Assembly (NCBI GenBank): GCA_030737835.1 | Contig: CM060851.1 | Span: 682,001 to 746,000, forward strand | DNA: 64,000 nt | Source: Acorus gramineus | Lineage: Eukaryota; Streptophyta; Magnoliopsida; Acorales; Acoraceae | Reading direction: 5' to 3' | Shown here: piece by piece, positions 39,275-51,294 of the stretch | Position numbering within the stretch: position 1 is the stretch's first letter | How the letters are laid out: the number at the start of each line of letters is the position of its first letter | Notes under the pieces: model-generated | What the model saw: the letters and a program-made list of their open reading frames with translations, nothing else | Database searches by the model: none | What the model was told of the DNA's origin: nothing | Program-made: the position numbers and the translations under genes

Positions 39275-41040
39275 TCAGGCCTTCTTCAGCCGTGCCCGTG
39301 TCTTCTTCACATCTCCTTTAGCAGCTCCATCTCTGAAAAAAAGAACACTATCAAAGGAAAAATATTGAGTAGAAGAATATCCTTTGGGTGAAGAGCTGGT
39401 CTAATCCCACCAAATCAATTGCTTCCCCCCCCCCCCCCCCCCCCCCACCTAACAGAAAAACATTTTATTTAAGACACTCATTACACCAGCCTCATTTGAC
39501 ACAAACTTAGTCATGCTGAGATGTCTAATGCATGCTGGGATGTCTAATGTGATCCAAGGTGTGTCACCCAGAATTTTTCAACTACAATATTTTAAAAGTG
39601 GCGCGACGCACCTTGGGTCACCATAAGTTATTCGATTTGACATACTCGAGTCAAATTAGGGTGTTTACTATGACTTAAGGTGTGTCACCTAGAAATTTTC
39701 AATTACGATATTTTAGAAGTGATGTGACACACCTTGAGTCACCGTAAGTTATTCGTTTTGACATACTCCGAGTCAAACTAGAATGTCTATTATGACTCAA
39801 TGTGTGTCGCTCAATACTATCCAATTGATAATAAGTTAATTTTCTTATCCATCATAAATATCATAAATACACAACAAATAAAATATCATAAATAAACAAC
39901 ATTCGTATACATAGTTATATAAGTTAATTCAACATTCGCATATCCAACATACACATTCACAAATCCAATACATTATTTTTTTCACAAATGAAAACCTAAT
40001 ATTAATATAACAGTCTTCCTTGTTCATTATGCATACATCTAAATTCAACCAACTAACACATCCACATTAGTACATTTTTTACTCAACACATTGTTCAGAA
40101 GCCAAAATCTACTAATATGGTTGTGTTGATTGTTTGAATTTGGATGTGTGAATATTGGACAAGGAAAACTGTTATATCAATAGTATGTTTTCATTTACAA
40201 CAAAAGAAATATTAGATTTGTAAATGTGCATGATAGATCGAATATGTTAATGTTGAATTAACTTATGTGATTATGTACGTGAATGTTGTTTATTTATGAT
40301 ATTTATGATGGATAAGAAAATTAAATTATTGTCCATTGGATAGTGTTAGACGACAAACCTTGGGTCGTAGTAGACACTATGGTTTAACTCAGAGTGTGTC
40401 AAACTGAACAATTTACTTTGACCCAAAGTATGTCGCGTCACCTTTAAAATATTGCAGTTGAAATATTTTGGATGATACACCTTGTGTCATATTAGACACT
40501 CTTGTATGACTGTATTTGTGTCAACTGAAGTTGGTGGGATGAGTATCTAATATAAGATGTTTTAAATTTTTATTGGGTTGGGGGAAGAGCATTTGGGTGG
40601 GTGGTGATAGACGGGCTCTTGGGTGAAATGGGCCAAGGAAAAATACATCAAAGGCAAATCTATTTGGGAAACTAAGGTCCCATCTACTGCTTCTTGGGCA
40701 TGGGGAAAAAAATTAAGCTCAGACTAATTGCTAGGCAGTTTATACACTATATTGAAGCATTGGGGACTGATTACAATTACAAAACTGATATTACTCACCT
40801 TGCGATTGTTTCAAGTTTTTGATCAAGTGAATTGATCTGAAGATTTGTTCGTTCGATGTTCGAATCAACCTTTTCAATTGCCAAAAGTATACCATTATGT
40901 GCTGTTGCCATCTCCTCAGTTGTTGGCCTTCTTATGTCAACCAGTTTCTTTTGTTTCATAATATGTCTGTTAGTCTCCTTTTCTTCTTTTGGCAGAAAAC
41001 TGGGCACAAGAACCTCAGTTTTTTTTTTCCAGGAGAACCG
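39275..41040 (-). pseudogene. coiled-coil gene remnant X
   Basis: Minus strand. An exon ending at 40799 (upstream limit about 41,040) encodes a hydrophilic helical stretch with MATAHNGILLAIEKVDSNIE and INSLDQKLETIA, then a GTGAG donor. The next acceptor (TTTTTCAG at 39333) joins in phase to a short exon (RDGAAKGDVKKTRARLKKA) that stops at 39275-39277. In the related remnant Y the frame stays open past this point, so the stop looks like decay. A 1226-bp foldback element lies in the intron. Family unknown; heptad-like leucines suggest a coiled coil. Confidence 0.45.
39393..40618. mobile_element. 1226-bp foldback (MULE-like) element
   Basis: The left half pairs with the right half over nearly its whole length, leaving a loop around 40,075-40,118. 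Examples are CTTATCCATCATAAATATCA near 39,855 against the inverse near 40,290-40,315, and CATTTGACACAAAC near 39,497 against GTGTCAACTGAAG near 40,518. Ends are GAGCTGGTCTA and TAGACGGGCTC. Flanking TTGGGTGAA at 39384-39392 and 40619-40627 is a perfect 9-bp direct repeat. No transposase, so it is non-autonomous. The left arm holds a run of about 22 C at 39,425. Confidence 0.85.
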
Positions 41041-41196
41041 TCACCACTTCGAAGTGCCACGCGATAATCATATGTACACATAGCATTTATCTGAATTTTG
41101 ATAAATATAAATATAAAATTAGAATAATTTATCTTTTAAAATTAGAATAATTTATTCTAAAATCTTAATTCATTGTCGAACCATCCCTAAATTACT

Positions 41197-41755
41197 AAGA
41201 AGAGTTCACATTTTAGGATGACATAGACATGATCATCGCGTGTTACTTTAAAGTCGTGAAAGACCTTCCGAAAAAAATGGAGGTCCTTTTACCTAGTTTT
41301 TTGTCAAAAGAAGAGGAAGGGAAGAGTAGAAAAAATATTGGACAACAGAAGAAGCTAATCGAAAAAACATGGAAGCCAAAAAGTTAAGAAGAAGATGGTA
41401 GCACTGAACATCTTACTTTCTGAAGATAAGTGATGAATCTTCCGAAACAAAACGGAGGTCCTTCTTCCTATTTTTTTGTGAAAAAAAGAGGAATAGAAGA
41501 ATATGAAATATCAATGGAAGCTAGTCGAAAAAACAAGAAAGCTGACAGTTAAGGAGAATATGGTGACACTGAACAACATATGTTTTGCAATTGAACACTC
41601 TTTTGATGCCATGCTTGTCATTTTATAGTCCTTTTTCTCCTTCGGATTTCAAAGAGCTTTCCAATTTAATTTTGCTCAGATTGAAGATTTGTCCTTTTTT
41701 ATCTTTACTCATCTTTGTTTGAGTAGATTTGTCGTTTCTTATTATTCACTTTATT
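41197..41755. repeat. duplicated block shared with 45,696-46,225 (copy 1)
   Basis: Starts AAGAAGAGTTCACATTTTAGG and runs through CTTCCGAAAAAAATGGAGGT. It also has an inner imperfect repeat of about 150 bp (AAATGGAGGTCC and AAACGGAGGTCC segments). It lies just upstream of minus-strand remnant X, as its partner lies upstream of remnant Y. Confidence 0.85.
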
Positions 41756-42400
41756 TCTAAGGTATCATTTTTTGTCTTTTTTTCAATGAAATATTCTCTA
41801 AGTACATTTACTATTAAACATATACTTACAATTTATTTTTTTACTCATATCACAATTATAAAAATCGACTATTACACATGCAATAGTCAATCGTGAACAC
41901 AAATGATATGTACAGAGTTAAATCACAAACATATTAATTATACATTATTTATAATAATTGACTATTGCATGTTCAATATGTTATTTACAATATTAGTTAA
42001 GATAAAATTACATATATCAATTATAACAAAGTTTTTTAATTATAAAATCAAAACTATATAAACCTATTATATAGACAGTAGGTAAATAAAGAGAAAATGC
42101 TATTTATTTTAGAAGGGATATAAAAAAGAATTTAATTAATTTATAAATTGTAAAATAATAATCTAATTAAGATTCATGGTTGAATTTGAAATTAACACCA
42201 CAAAAGGGTGATGAATTTAATTTCATCTTATTTTCTCATATGTATGAATTTTAATTCCAGTGAAACCCATAATTACCATCAAGATTATCATTATCCAAAC
42301 ATTGGAATTTACATAATTTTCTAATAATTTTTTATGTAATCAAATTTCATCCCACAATAACACGGATCAAATGGTCCTATAATCTTTTTTTCAACCGTTG
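41756..42400. other. AT-rich intergenic
   Basis: Low-complexity AT-rich DNA. No gene or repeat that I can define. Confidence 0.5.
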
Positions 42401-43110
42401 AAGAGATCAAACGGATTGATACAATTTCGTCAATAAAAAGCCCTTCCTTTCCCTCCTTTTCTTTTCTTTTGGGTTTTATGTTTTTTTCAAAAAGTTTTAT
42501 CGACACAATTTGATGTTCTAATCAAAGTTTTTTATTCGTTTTCTGTATTATAAAATCCACAGCTCAAACGTTTTTCGTAATAAAAAAAATAGTTTGATTA
42601 GTGGACAAAAAGACCTTTTATTTATTTTTATTTTTTTGTATATGATTCATCAATTGATCTATTACAATGTAGCTTATAAATTGGGTATGGAAATTTTTGT
42701 AGTTCCAATTTCAATGTTTGAAAGCTCTTATAAAATATAATTAGATATTCAATTCCCTTAACTTTCTTATATGTCCATCTCATATTACAGCCCCTATTGC
42801 AGTCTACACTGATTTTGTTTTTTTTTCAAATCATACACTCTCTATTGAAGTGCATACTTTATATGAAATGAAATATATACTAAGATACATTAGTATTTTT
42901 TCATGTTAAAAAATGACAAATTTTTTTGCACCTACACTATAATAGAACTCCATATATTATTATAGCTCAGTATATACAACAATATCATAGTGTATTAGCG
43001 CTCATTTTATTTTCATACAAGGTTTGACTTGATCTGATTCGGTTTTCATGAGTTTGTTGGGATTAATTTTTTCTTTACTTATCCAACTTTCGATATTCAA
43101 TTAGGTTTTT
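42400..43110 (+). pseudogene. relic of an F-box leader region (Y)
   Basis: Matches the leader of F-box A/B in order: CAATTTCGTCAATAAA, CCTTCCTTTCCCTCCTTTTC, GTGGACAAAAAGACC, AATTTCAATGTTTGAAAGCT, then CATACAAGGTTTGACTTGAT and TATCCAACTTTCGATATTCA. The F-box coding region that should follow is missing and is replaced by an inverted-repeat element at 43,116. Confidence 0.55.
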
Positions 43111-43115
43111 TTAGG

Positions 43116-43721
43116 AAAAAATCTTTTTGACTCCCTTAAATCTTCTTGAAATTACAAAAGTCCATCTAAAAGCACAAAATCATCATAGGTACTCATAAAA
43201 CATATATGGTTAACGAATTTAGTCCCCCGATCAAGAATACATTGAAATAAGTCATTAGAAACTTACTAAAATTGAATTCAGTCCCTACAAACTTAATAAA
43301 ATCATATTTAGTTCTTTTGTAAGACAAAAATACCCCCGTTATTTTTCAACATTTCCATCTCCTGATATCAGGATATGTCATCCTCATCTGTAAAAAAAAA
43401 AATATCTATCAAACCTCATTTGATATACAAAATTAAGTCTTTTTCAACATTTTCACCTCAATCTCGTTATAGAGACTAAACAAAAAAAACTACAGTTTCA
43501 TAAACTCCATTACAAAATCAGTAAAGAAAACAATTTAAAAATCAAATCAAAATTCTATAATACATTCTTAACTCAAAACTACTAGAAACAAAAAGCATAA
43601 CACCTTGATTATAAAACTATAATTTATTTAATAAAATTTAAATAAATCAGTATATATTTTTATATAATCACATTGATTTTTTGTGATTTTAAGAAGATTT
43701 CAAAGAGTTAAGACGATTTTT
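43116..43721. mobile_element. 606-bp element with about 50-bp TIRs
   Basis: The left end AAAAAATCTTTTTGACTCCC pairs with the reverse complement of the right end (AAAAATCGTCTTAACTC). The match continues through AAATCTTCTTnAAATnACAAAA. Target duplication not clear. No coding capacity. Probably a MITE of unknown superfamily. Confidence 0.5.
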
Positions 43722-43939
43722 AAATTTCACATGGATTTTTTTCGATTTCACAATAGAGAATTATGTAGATATCAATTTAGTTCCACAATCCTCTAAGAAC
43801 ACACAAGAATCAAGATGTGCGACCTCAGGAAGCGCGCCTTGCCTCCTAACCCACTGGTTACTCCTCAATCAGAATTCCCCCGATGCACTGATGCGCCTCG
43901 CGCCCACCAGGTGGCGTCCCCAGTCCTTGAGCAACCACG

Positions 43940-45010
43940 TCAAAGAAACTGGAGTGCGCGTAGACGCCCACGGAGCAGCTGACCCTTCTCATGGAGAGGT
44001 CCAAGGCTGCTTTCTGCCTTCTGCAGCTGCTCCCGTGTATTCTTCGCATCTCCTTTAGGAGTTCCATCTCTGGAAAAAAAAAGAACACTATCAGAATCGG
44101 AGTAATAATGAAGTTTTTTTTAGTTTAGTATTAAAATAACTATGCCCAAAATACAAACATAAATAAAACAAATGATGAAAAAATATTTTGATACATGGAC
44201 TAACTTAACTTATAAGAGATTCTAACATATAATTTGGCATATAAAGTAAAGTGAAAGACAGAGCATAGAGTGCGACGAGGGAAGGATATTCATCGATTCT
44301 CGGAAAACCTAAAGAAAGATTGATTTTCTCACCTGACAATCAACTCCAGAAACCTGAAAGAAACAAAAGAAAAGAAACATTAAAAACAAGAACAGAGAGG
44401 GAGACGAGAGAGAGAGAGATTCACCGATTCAGCGAAATTAAAGAAAGAAAGGATGAATCAATGCTACATTTTCTCACCTGACACAGAATTTCAGCTTACA
44501 AGTCATGACGGACTCGCAATCTCCTCCAAGAACCTAAAAAAACAAAACGAAAGAAAAATTAGAAGATTAGCCAGAATGGAAAGGGAAACGAGGAACAAAG
44601 AACAGAGAGGAAGACGAGAGAGAGATTTTCACTGATTATCCTAAAAATTGAAGAAAGAACGGATGAAATCAAAGCTTTAATTTCCTCTCACCAGAATTCC
44701 TCAGCTTACGAGTCACGGACTCGCGATGTCCGACATCATATCTCCTCCAAAAACCTAAAAAAAACAACAAAACAAAACAAAACGTAGAATCAAAACGATT
44801 AGCATACAAAGGGAGACGAGAAACAAAGAAGAGATTCATCGATTATATGAAAAATTAAAGAAAATGACGATGAACGAACAGAGGATTTGATTTTCTCACC
44901 TGAATATCGGACGAAACAAAGCTGCAAAGCTTCGGGACCTTCGGCGAAACAAAATGCGAGAGGGAGAAGAGAGAGAGTGAAGAGAGAGAGAGATTGCCCG
45001 ACCTCCAAGA
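43940..45010 (-). pseudogene. coiled-coil gene remnant Y
   Basis: Minus strand. The 3' exon 44069-43940 follows a strong acceptor (T-rich, then CCAG) and, in the same phase as remnant X, reads RDGTPKGDAKNTREQLQKAE ... EKGQLLRGRLRAL before TGA at 43940. An alternative frame over the same exon is open for 76 codons to 43858. Upstream lie four donor-bearing leader units (44,260-44,910). Joining the unit with donor near 44,476 would start at MTCKLKFCVR and give only about 50 aa. This may be a small gene or a shortened relic. It shares the LLRGR motif with the exon at 364-484. Confidence 0.4.
44260..44910 (-). repeat. four tandem units each with a minus-strand splice donor
   Basis: Units of about 140-210 bp start near 44,260, 44,393, 44,604 and 44,811. 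Each has GGGAGACGAG-type purine sequence, TTCATCGATT, AATTAAAGAAAG, then CTCACCTG (minus strand CAGGTGAG) near 44,330, 44,476, 44,690 and 44,899. Units 2 and 3 also share CAGCTTACnAGTCA and GGACTCGC. They look like multiplied leader exons of remnant Y. Confidence 0.6.
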
Positions 45011-45695
45011 AGAATATAAAGCTGGGGACGGACGTGCAACACCGGTTTTTTTTTTTTTTTTTTTGAGGGAAGACTCGTCGAGTGGTTTTATAACCACGCC
45101 TCTTTTGTTTATTCACACCTCACTCTGTTTTTTTTTTTTGTGTTTACAAGCGTGTATCATAGATTCATAGGCGTGTAAAATAAAGAATTATAGGTTCACG
45201 TAAAACCATCCCTCAATCCTTTATCACATGGCGTTTGGATGTTGGTAGTGGATAATAGGCAGATTATGAGTTTGCATTAATGTAATTTTTTCAAATCCGT
45301 TTTTAGAACAACAAAAACAAAGTTGTAGCTTAATTAAAAATTCCTTACATATTTTTTTCATAATCTATAAAGTGACGACTTCCTGTAAACTTAACTTTTA
45401 AGGAAAAGCTAATTACTCAATGCACGGCCAAAGGTTTTGAAAATGGATATGGGAGTTCGCGTTTTCATAAAAGCTAGGTTTAAAATTAGGTTTGCAAGAA
45501 ACTGCCTCTTCATGTAGGGTTCCAAACCTTTGTGAGAATACCACAGAGGTTTTCTGTGAAACCCAATCAAATGCCAACCCCTGCCATACCTCTCACGTGG
45601 AGCTCACATGAGCAACTCATAGAGAAAGTCTCATCTTCTCAATCCACCACAACCGTCCGTCTCCCTCCTATTTGAATGGACTTGATCTATTCTTA
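45011..45695. other. intergenic
   Basis: Contains two poly-T runs (about 45,046-45,063 and 45,128-45,139) and no credible coding frame. Confidence 0.5.
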
Positions 45696-46225
45696 AGAAG
45701 AGTTCACATTCCAGGATGACATAGACATGATCATCGCGTGTTACTTTAAAGTCGTGAAAGACCTTCCGAAAAAAATGGAGGTCCTTTTACCTAGTTTTTT
45801 GTCAAAAGAAGAGGAAGGGAAGAGCAGAAAAAATATGGAAGCCAAAAGTTAAGAAGAAGATGGTAGCACTGAACATCTTACTTTCTGAAGATAAGTGATG
45901 AATCTTCCGAAACAAAACGGAGGTCCTTCTTCCTATTTTTTTGTGAAAAAAAGAGGAATAGAAGAATATGAAATATCAATGGAAGCTAGTCGAAAAAACA
46001 AGAAAGCTGACAGTTAAGGAGAATATGGTGACACTGAACAACATATGTTTTGCAATTGAACACTCTTTTGATGCCATGCTTGTCATTTTATAGTCCTTTT
46101 TCTCCTTCGGATTTCAAAGAGCTTTCCAATTTAATTTTGCTCAGATTGAGGATTTATTCTTTTTTTTGTCTTTACTCATCTTTGTGTGAGTAGATTTGTC
46201 GTTCCTTATTATTCACTTTATTCCT
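45696..46225. repeat. duplicated block shared with 41,197-41,755 (copy 2)
   Basis: Nearly identical to copy 1, with an internal loss of about 30 bp near 45,830 and scattered substitutions towards the right edge. Confidence 0.85.
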
Positions 46226-48795
46226 GGGATGGTATCATTTCTTATCTTTTTTTTAATAAAATAATTCTCTAAATGAGACCTATGTGTCATTTTGTATTTG
46301 ATAAAGAATTCTCATAAATTGATAAGTATAACACTTAAATCAATAGACCAGACTTGTGAGTGGGTTTGGTGGATATCATGGATGGCATATGATATTATAA
46401 TATTTGTTATTGAGCGCTGATACATGCAATCATTTTTGCAGCTCATTTTGTTGTTCCATACGTTATGATAACATAGTATATACTACACTATCATAGTGTT
46501 TGAATCCTATCATAGTATATGACCCAATTTTTTTTGGTCAAGTCTATTTCCACAAACCAATTAACTAATATCATCAATCAAAAAAATAAAAAAATCATAA
46601 TTAAAACACTAATTCCACCAACTATTTGATATCAACCACTATTTAACCCATTCGACAGCCTCCCTGTCAACATTATTTAAACTATTCGATAAACTCTCTG
46701 TCAACCTTCTTTTAAAATCTTCAACAGTTGGTCCGTCGACCTGAGAAGAACATTTAAATTTGTTTGGCTTTGTTGTTGTATACATTTGATGTTGTTTAAT
46801 TGGTTGGGCTTTGTATAGAGAACTTTTGGGTTGAACAAATCACATGTGTATTATTTGGATTTGGAGTTGTGATGGATTTTGGGTGCAGTTTTGTGTATGG
46901 TATGAAAATTGAATTGATGCATTAAATTTTTCAATTTCTTTTGTTGTTTGCATAATACGTGTAGTTAGATTTAGGGTTATTGGTGTTTAAGAATGATAAA
47001 TTTGGATAGATTCATATGACGATATGATGATTGGCTATCAATTGAATATGATTTTGTTAAATTTTTTAAGATGCATAACTACCCTCTTGGTCTTGAATCG
47101 AATATGATTTTGTAAGATTTTTGAGGTGCGATATACATAAGTGTTTTGAGGGGGTTATAGTCTTATAGACTTCTGAAAAAATCATGATTTTATATAGATT
47201 TCAAGCAGTTTATAGTGGGGGGTTATTTGGATTTTTTCATTTTATTTTTTTGTGGGGGACTTAGTATCAGAGCCTCAGAGGTGGTGGATATAATCCCAAA
47301 TCTCAATGTATAAAATCAGAATATATGACTTCGAGTGCGTTTGTGCATAAAAGCGAATTAAAATTAAAGGAAAATGAAAGAATATGATTTAAAGACAACT
47401 AACAGAAAAAAAAAAAAAAATCTTTTCTCATTTGACTGAAAAAATCTTTTCTCAATTGACTGTCACCCTCCTCCGCCACCATCCCATTCGCCCTCCGCCG
47501 CCGCGCCACCGTCAACCTTCTCTCTTTCTTCTAGTTTTATTTTTGTCTCCATCCCAACATATTTTTTTGTTTTTGTTTTTTTGGATGGGGTACTTGGTAT
47601 TAGAAATGGTTGGTACAATCCCTCCCAATATATATACTCAGAATGCATGACCTTATGCTTGTAAATTCTCTTCTTAATCACTGAGTTCCGGATCTAACAC
47701 TAATATTTTCACATAGTCATTACTGTGGTTAATAGTTCAAATTTAGGTATCTCCTTGATAATGTTACATCTAGCCCTATTTTCAGTTTCAATTCCAGTCT
47801 ACATGTATTTCAATTTTTTTTTAAATAGTATATCTCATCTAATAAGGTACATGTTTTTATAAAATGTAAAGCTTATACTCCAATGATTTGTATGGATGCA
47901 TTTATAGAAAATATAGAAAAATTCTTTCAAATCATATATCTTGTTAACGTAAGTATATGCATTGATAAAAATTTATTGACGTATATAGGACTGAAATTGG
48001 GGCTGGAAATGGATCTGGGTGTAACATCGTCCCTCCATAAAAAGTAGACAGATCGATTCATGGACAATTAAAGGAAAGAGGATAATGCTATGTACAACCT
48101 ATTTTCTATCTATTTTCTAACTCTGATTCCAGTCTACACATGTTTTAAATTTTTAAAAAATAATATACCTCATATAATCTAATGAGATATATGTTATTAT
48201 AAAAAAAATTAAGAATATACTCCAATGAATTACATGAATACATTTATAGAAAGTGTGAAAAATTCATATCGATACATATACTTTGTTAATGAGAGTATAT
48301 GCTTCAATGATCTTCTATCGACGCATATAAGATTATAATTAAGGCTTAAAAAAATTGTGTGTAATAGTACTCTCAAATGAATTTTAAGTTTTTTTTTAAA
48401 AAAAAAACAAAAAGAAGAAGATGGGGATATGTAAATTAAGGAGTATGTAAAACAATTATATTTAAATGGATTTTAAGGTTTCATATCCATTTAAAGGTGT
48501 GTGCAAACATATTCAAGGGGTGCAAAAAATATGATATATCCAACCTTTTGTACAACCTCATCCGTAATCTATATTTTTTTTAAAAAAAATTATATATTCT
48601 TCAATAGAAATACATACTGTTATATGAAATGAAATATATAATAAAATACAAATATATATTTCTATGGAAATGAACTATGATAGCGTGCGTGTGCGTATAT
48701 ATATATCATGCTATTTATAATGTATGAGACTATTGATGGGACTGCAAAACAGACTGAGTGTATCGATCGGATGCAATAAGACCCAGAATGGATTG
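46226..48795. other. intergenic, no gene seen
   Basis: AT-rich, with a palindromic TATCATAGTG motif block at about 46,452-46,520, a poly-A run at 47,407, a short CG-rich patch (CCGCCGCGCCACC near 47,495) and purine runs near 48,400. No recognisable gene. Confidence 0.6.
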
Positions 48796-49626
48796 GGTGG
48801 GCTTGAACGGGTACCAATAACCCGGCCCGTTTATCCTCACTGTTTTCTTCACCACTCTCGCGAAACCCTCTGCACTTTCTTTTCAGCACCCAATGTTAAA
48901 CACACCTACTAGGGTTTCACCTTTATATTCTTCAATTTCCATAACATATTTGACCTTTAAATTCGCCATTCGAAGTAGGTTTTGGGAATTCATTTGTATG
49001 TTTGATCAGTGGAAGTACTCTTCTATGGTAATGTGTTTTTTTTTTTTTGTTGGACCATCTCATTAGGGTTTCATTAGACATAATATTTATGTTATATATT
49101 TTCTTATTCATCTAGGCAGGTGGGTATGATGTCAAGTTGAATTTGTTTTTCAACTTTGAATTTGTATTTGCTATTGTTCTCCATTGATTTGGTAATTGGT
49201 TGCATGATTATCATTCAATGTAAGTTTATTTAGATTTTTATGATATATGGTCTATGATTGTTGTTGATATAATAATTCTTCAGTTCCATTTGTTTCATTT
49301 AAAACATGGCCCTTTTTTTAAAATAAAATATGAAAGACTATAAAGATTTTGTAATATTTCCTGTTCATGATACATATACATTAAAAATCTGTAACTCCAG
49401 AAATTTGACAAAAGTATATATTGTTTATGATATTCATTCAATCCTTTCCCCAGTTTAAAGGATCAACAATTGCATTGACACTTCTATGCTGTTCCTTTCG
49501 CATTTTAATTTTTGTGGCCACCTCTTTATGTTAATCCACTTTGGCTTGACAGACTATGTTTTTTGACCATGGCAGGTTGAGAAGGGTGGATTGAAGTTCG
49601 GGTTTTGATTTTCTTTGTTTGAAACT
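48796..49626 (+). promoter_or_regulatory. F-box C promoter and leader, partly CCT8-like
   Basis: Bases 48,796-48,921 match the CCT8 upstream region 53,181-53,301: ATAACCCGGCCCGTTTATCC exactly, then ACTGnTTTCTTCAnCACTCTCG and ACCTACTAGGGTTTC. It holds a GGCCC motif and a telo-box. A candidate leader donor (GAA|GTAGGT near 48,975) and the acceptor CCATGGCAG|GTTGAGAAGG (49,575) bracket a probable 5' UTR intron. The last 130 bp of that intron resemble the F-box A/B leader. Confidence 0.6.
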
Positions 49627-51294
49627 ATGGAAGACGATTTTATTAGCGCACTGCCTGATCACATTCTCATTTCCATCATTTCATTTCTTCCAGTGCAAGA
49701 GGCATCGAGAACTGCTATTCTATCTCGGCGATGGAGACTCCTTGCGAAATGTGTTTCTAACCTCCATTTTCGAGCTACGAGCATGCTTGGAGGCGTTTTC
49801 CATTATACACGTTTTAACAACCTCAATGAAAAAGAACGAGAGGTTTTCATGTTGAATCAGAAGCTCAATTTTGTGCAAGCCGTCGATCAATTCTTACATA
49901 TGCGCCCACATGGGATCAAGATGGATTCACTAAAGATTTGTTCAACTCTGCACACTGATCATACATCTTATCTTGATCGATGGATTGGACATGCATTTTC
50001 ATGTGGTGTTGAACATCTTGATCTTAGTCTACATGAACTCTATTTTAGTATGAACCCTGAATACGATAAGTACTATAGTTTTCCTTTCCACCTTTTGGTC
50101 CTTAACGAAGAGTGTTTTTCTTCTTTAAAGGTCTTGCACCTAGAATATCTCACCATGAGGCCTCCTCTTGATTTTCGTGGTTACAAGTCTCTTATCAGAC
50201 TTTCCTTGAATGATGTGAAGATTTCAGAAACAGAACTAGAAAAAGTATTGTCTAGTTGTTCTCTTTTAGAAGACTTGTGTATGGTTTATTGTTCTGAACT
50301 TGTTGATTTAAAAATCCCTTCTAATTGCTTTCGGCTCAAGCACCTTGAAGTTTTGAGTTGTACTAAGTTGGAGAATATTCATGTTAATACGCCAAGTGTA
50401 ACCAAGTTGGATTATAATGGGTGCGTGATAGACTTTTTCTTTGACAAAGTTTCGCTAGTGAAAGATGTCGTTTATGCTATTGATGATGATGATTGTTGTG
50501 ACGGGATCGATTATATATTCACTGAATTTCCTAAGCTTCTTCCTCGGCTGGAGTATCTTGAGATATTTTATGGCTATAGCCCTGTTGTGGTGAGTTAAAA
50601 AAGTGGATTGAATCACTTTCTGAATTCTTTTCATAGATGTTGATTTTTTTTTTTAATTGCTTGTGCAGGAAGGTGGTCTTCTTCAGGACGACTTTCCTCA
50701 GTTTATGAATCTCAAAAAGTTAGAGGTATCTGGTGCTTCTGACTCCACAAATGACCTCCATTGGATGGTTTCCCTTATGAGGGCTTGCCCTCTCCTAGAA
50801 GAGTTGGTGTTCCTTGTAAGTAAATCACTTGAATCTTTGAATCTTGTAGTGTATTTTTAAGAAATGATACTTCTTATCATAATGGAACAGTGAGACCTGA
50901 CTAAAAAATGTTAATGTTGTCCTTTTACCTTCGGTCTGCTAATGTCAGTTTTCTTGGATGGTCACAGCTAGATGTAGGGGCAAGTTACAATTCATGTTAT
51001 GAGGGTTCACGTTATAAGGGGCAGGTGATGAAGCTTCACCCAAGATGCACTCTTAAGCACCTGAAAGTGGTCGAGATATCGGGATTTGCTGGTTTCTGGA
51101 ATCAGATTGACTTTGCATCACGTGTGTTGAGGAATGCAGAATCCTTGGAAACTATGACTTTAGTCAATAATAGGATGGTGTACGTGGATGGAAAATGTGA
51201 AACAAGTAGAGGTGTAAAACGATGCCATCGAAGAGTCAATAGGTTTCTTTACAAAAGATTGCCTAAGGGTGCCAAGTTGGTAGTAATTGAATGA
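49627..51294 (+). CDS. F-box/LRR protein with FBD domain, gene C
   Basis: Exons 49627-50589, 50669-50815 and 50968-51294 give 478 aa, with the same intron positions as gene A. F-box at residues 1-45 (MEDDFISALPDHILISIISF then LSRRWRLL), LRR middle (LLEDLCM, LKHLEVL, LEYLEIF), FBD at the C-terminus (LKHLKVVEISGFAGFWNQ). An in-frame ATG at 49615 would add four residues. Clearly diverged from A and B, so it is older than the 12-kb duplication. All frames and splice sites are intact. Expected role: SCF substrate adaptor, target unknown. Confidence 0.88.

Noticed and set aside
36620..48795. LTR retrotransposon or autonomous transposase
   Set aside because: I found no reverse transcriptase, integrase or transposase frames and no long direct terminal repeats. 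Only short non-autonomous inverted-repeat elements and local duplications are visible.
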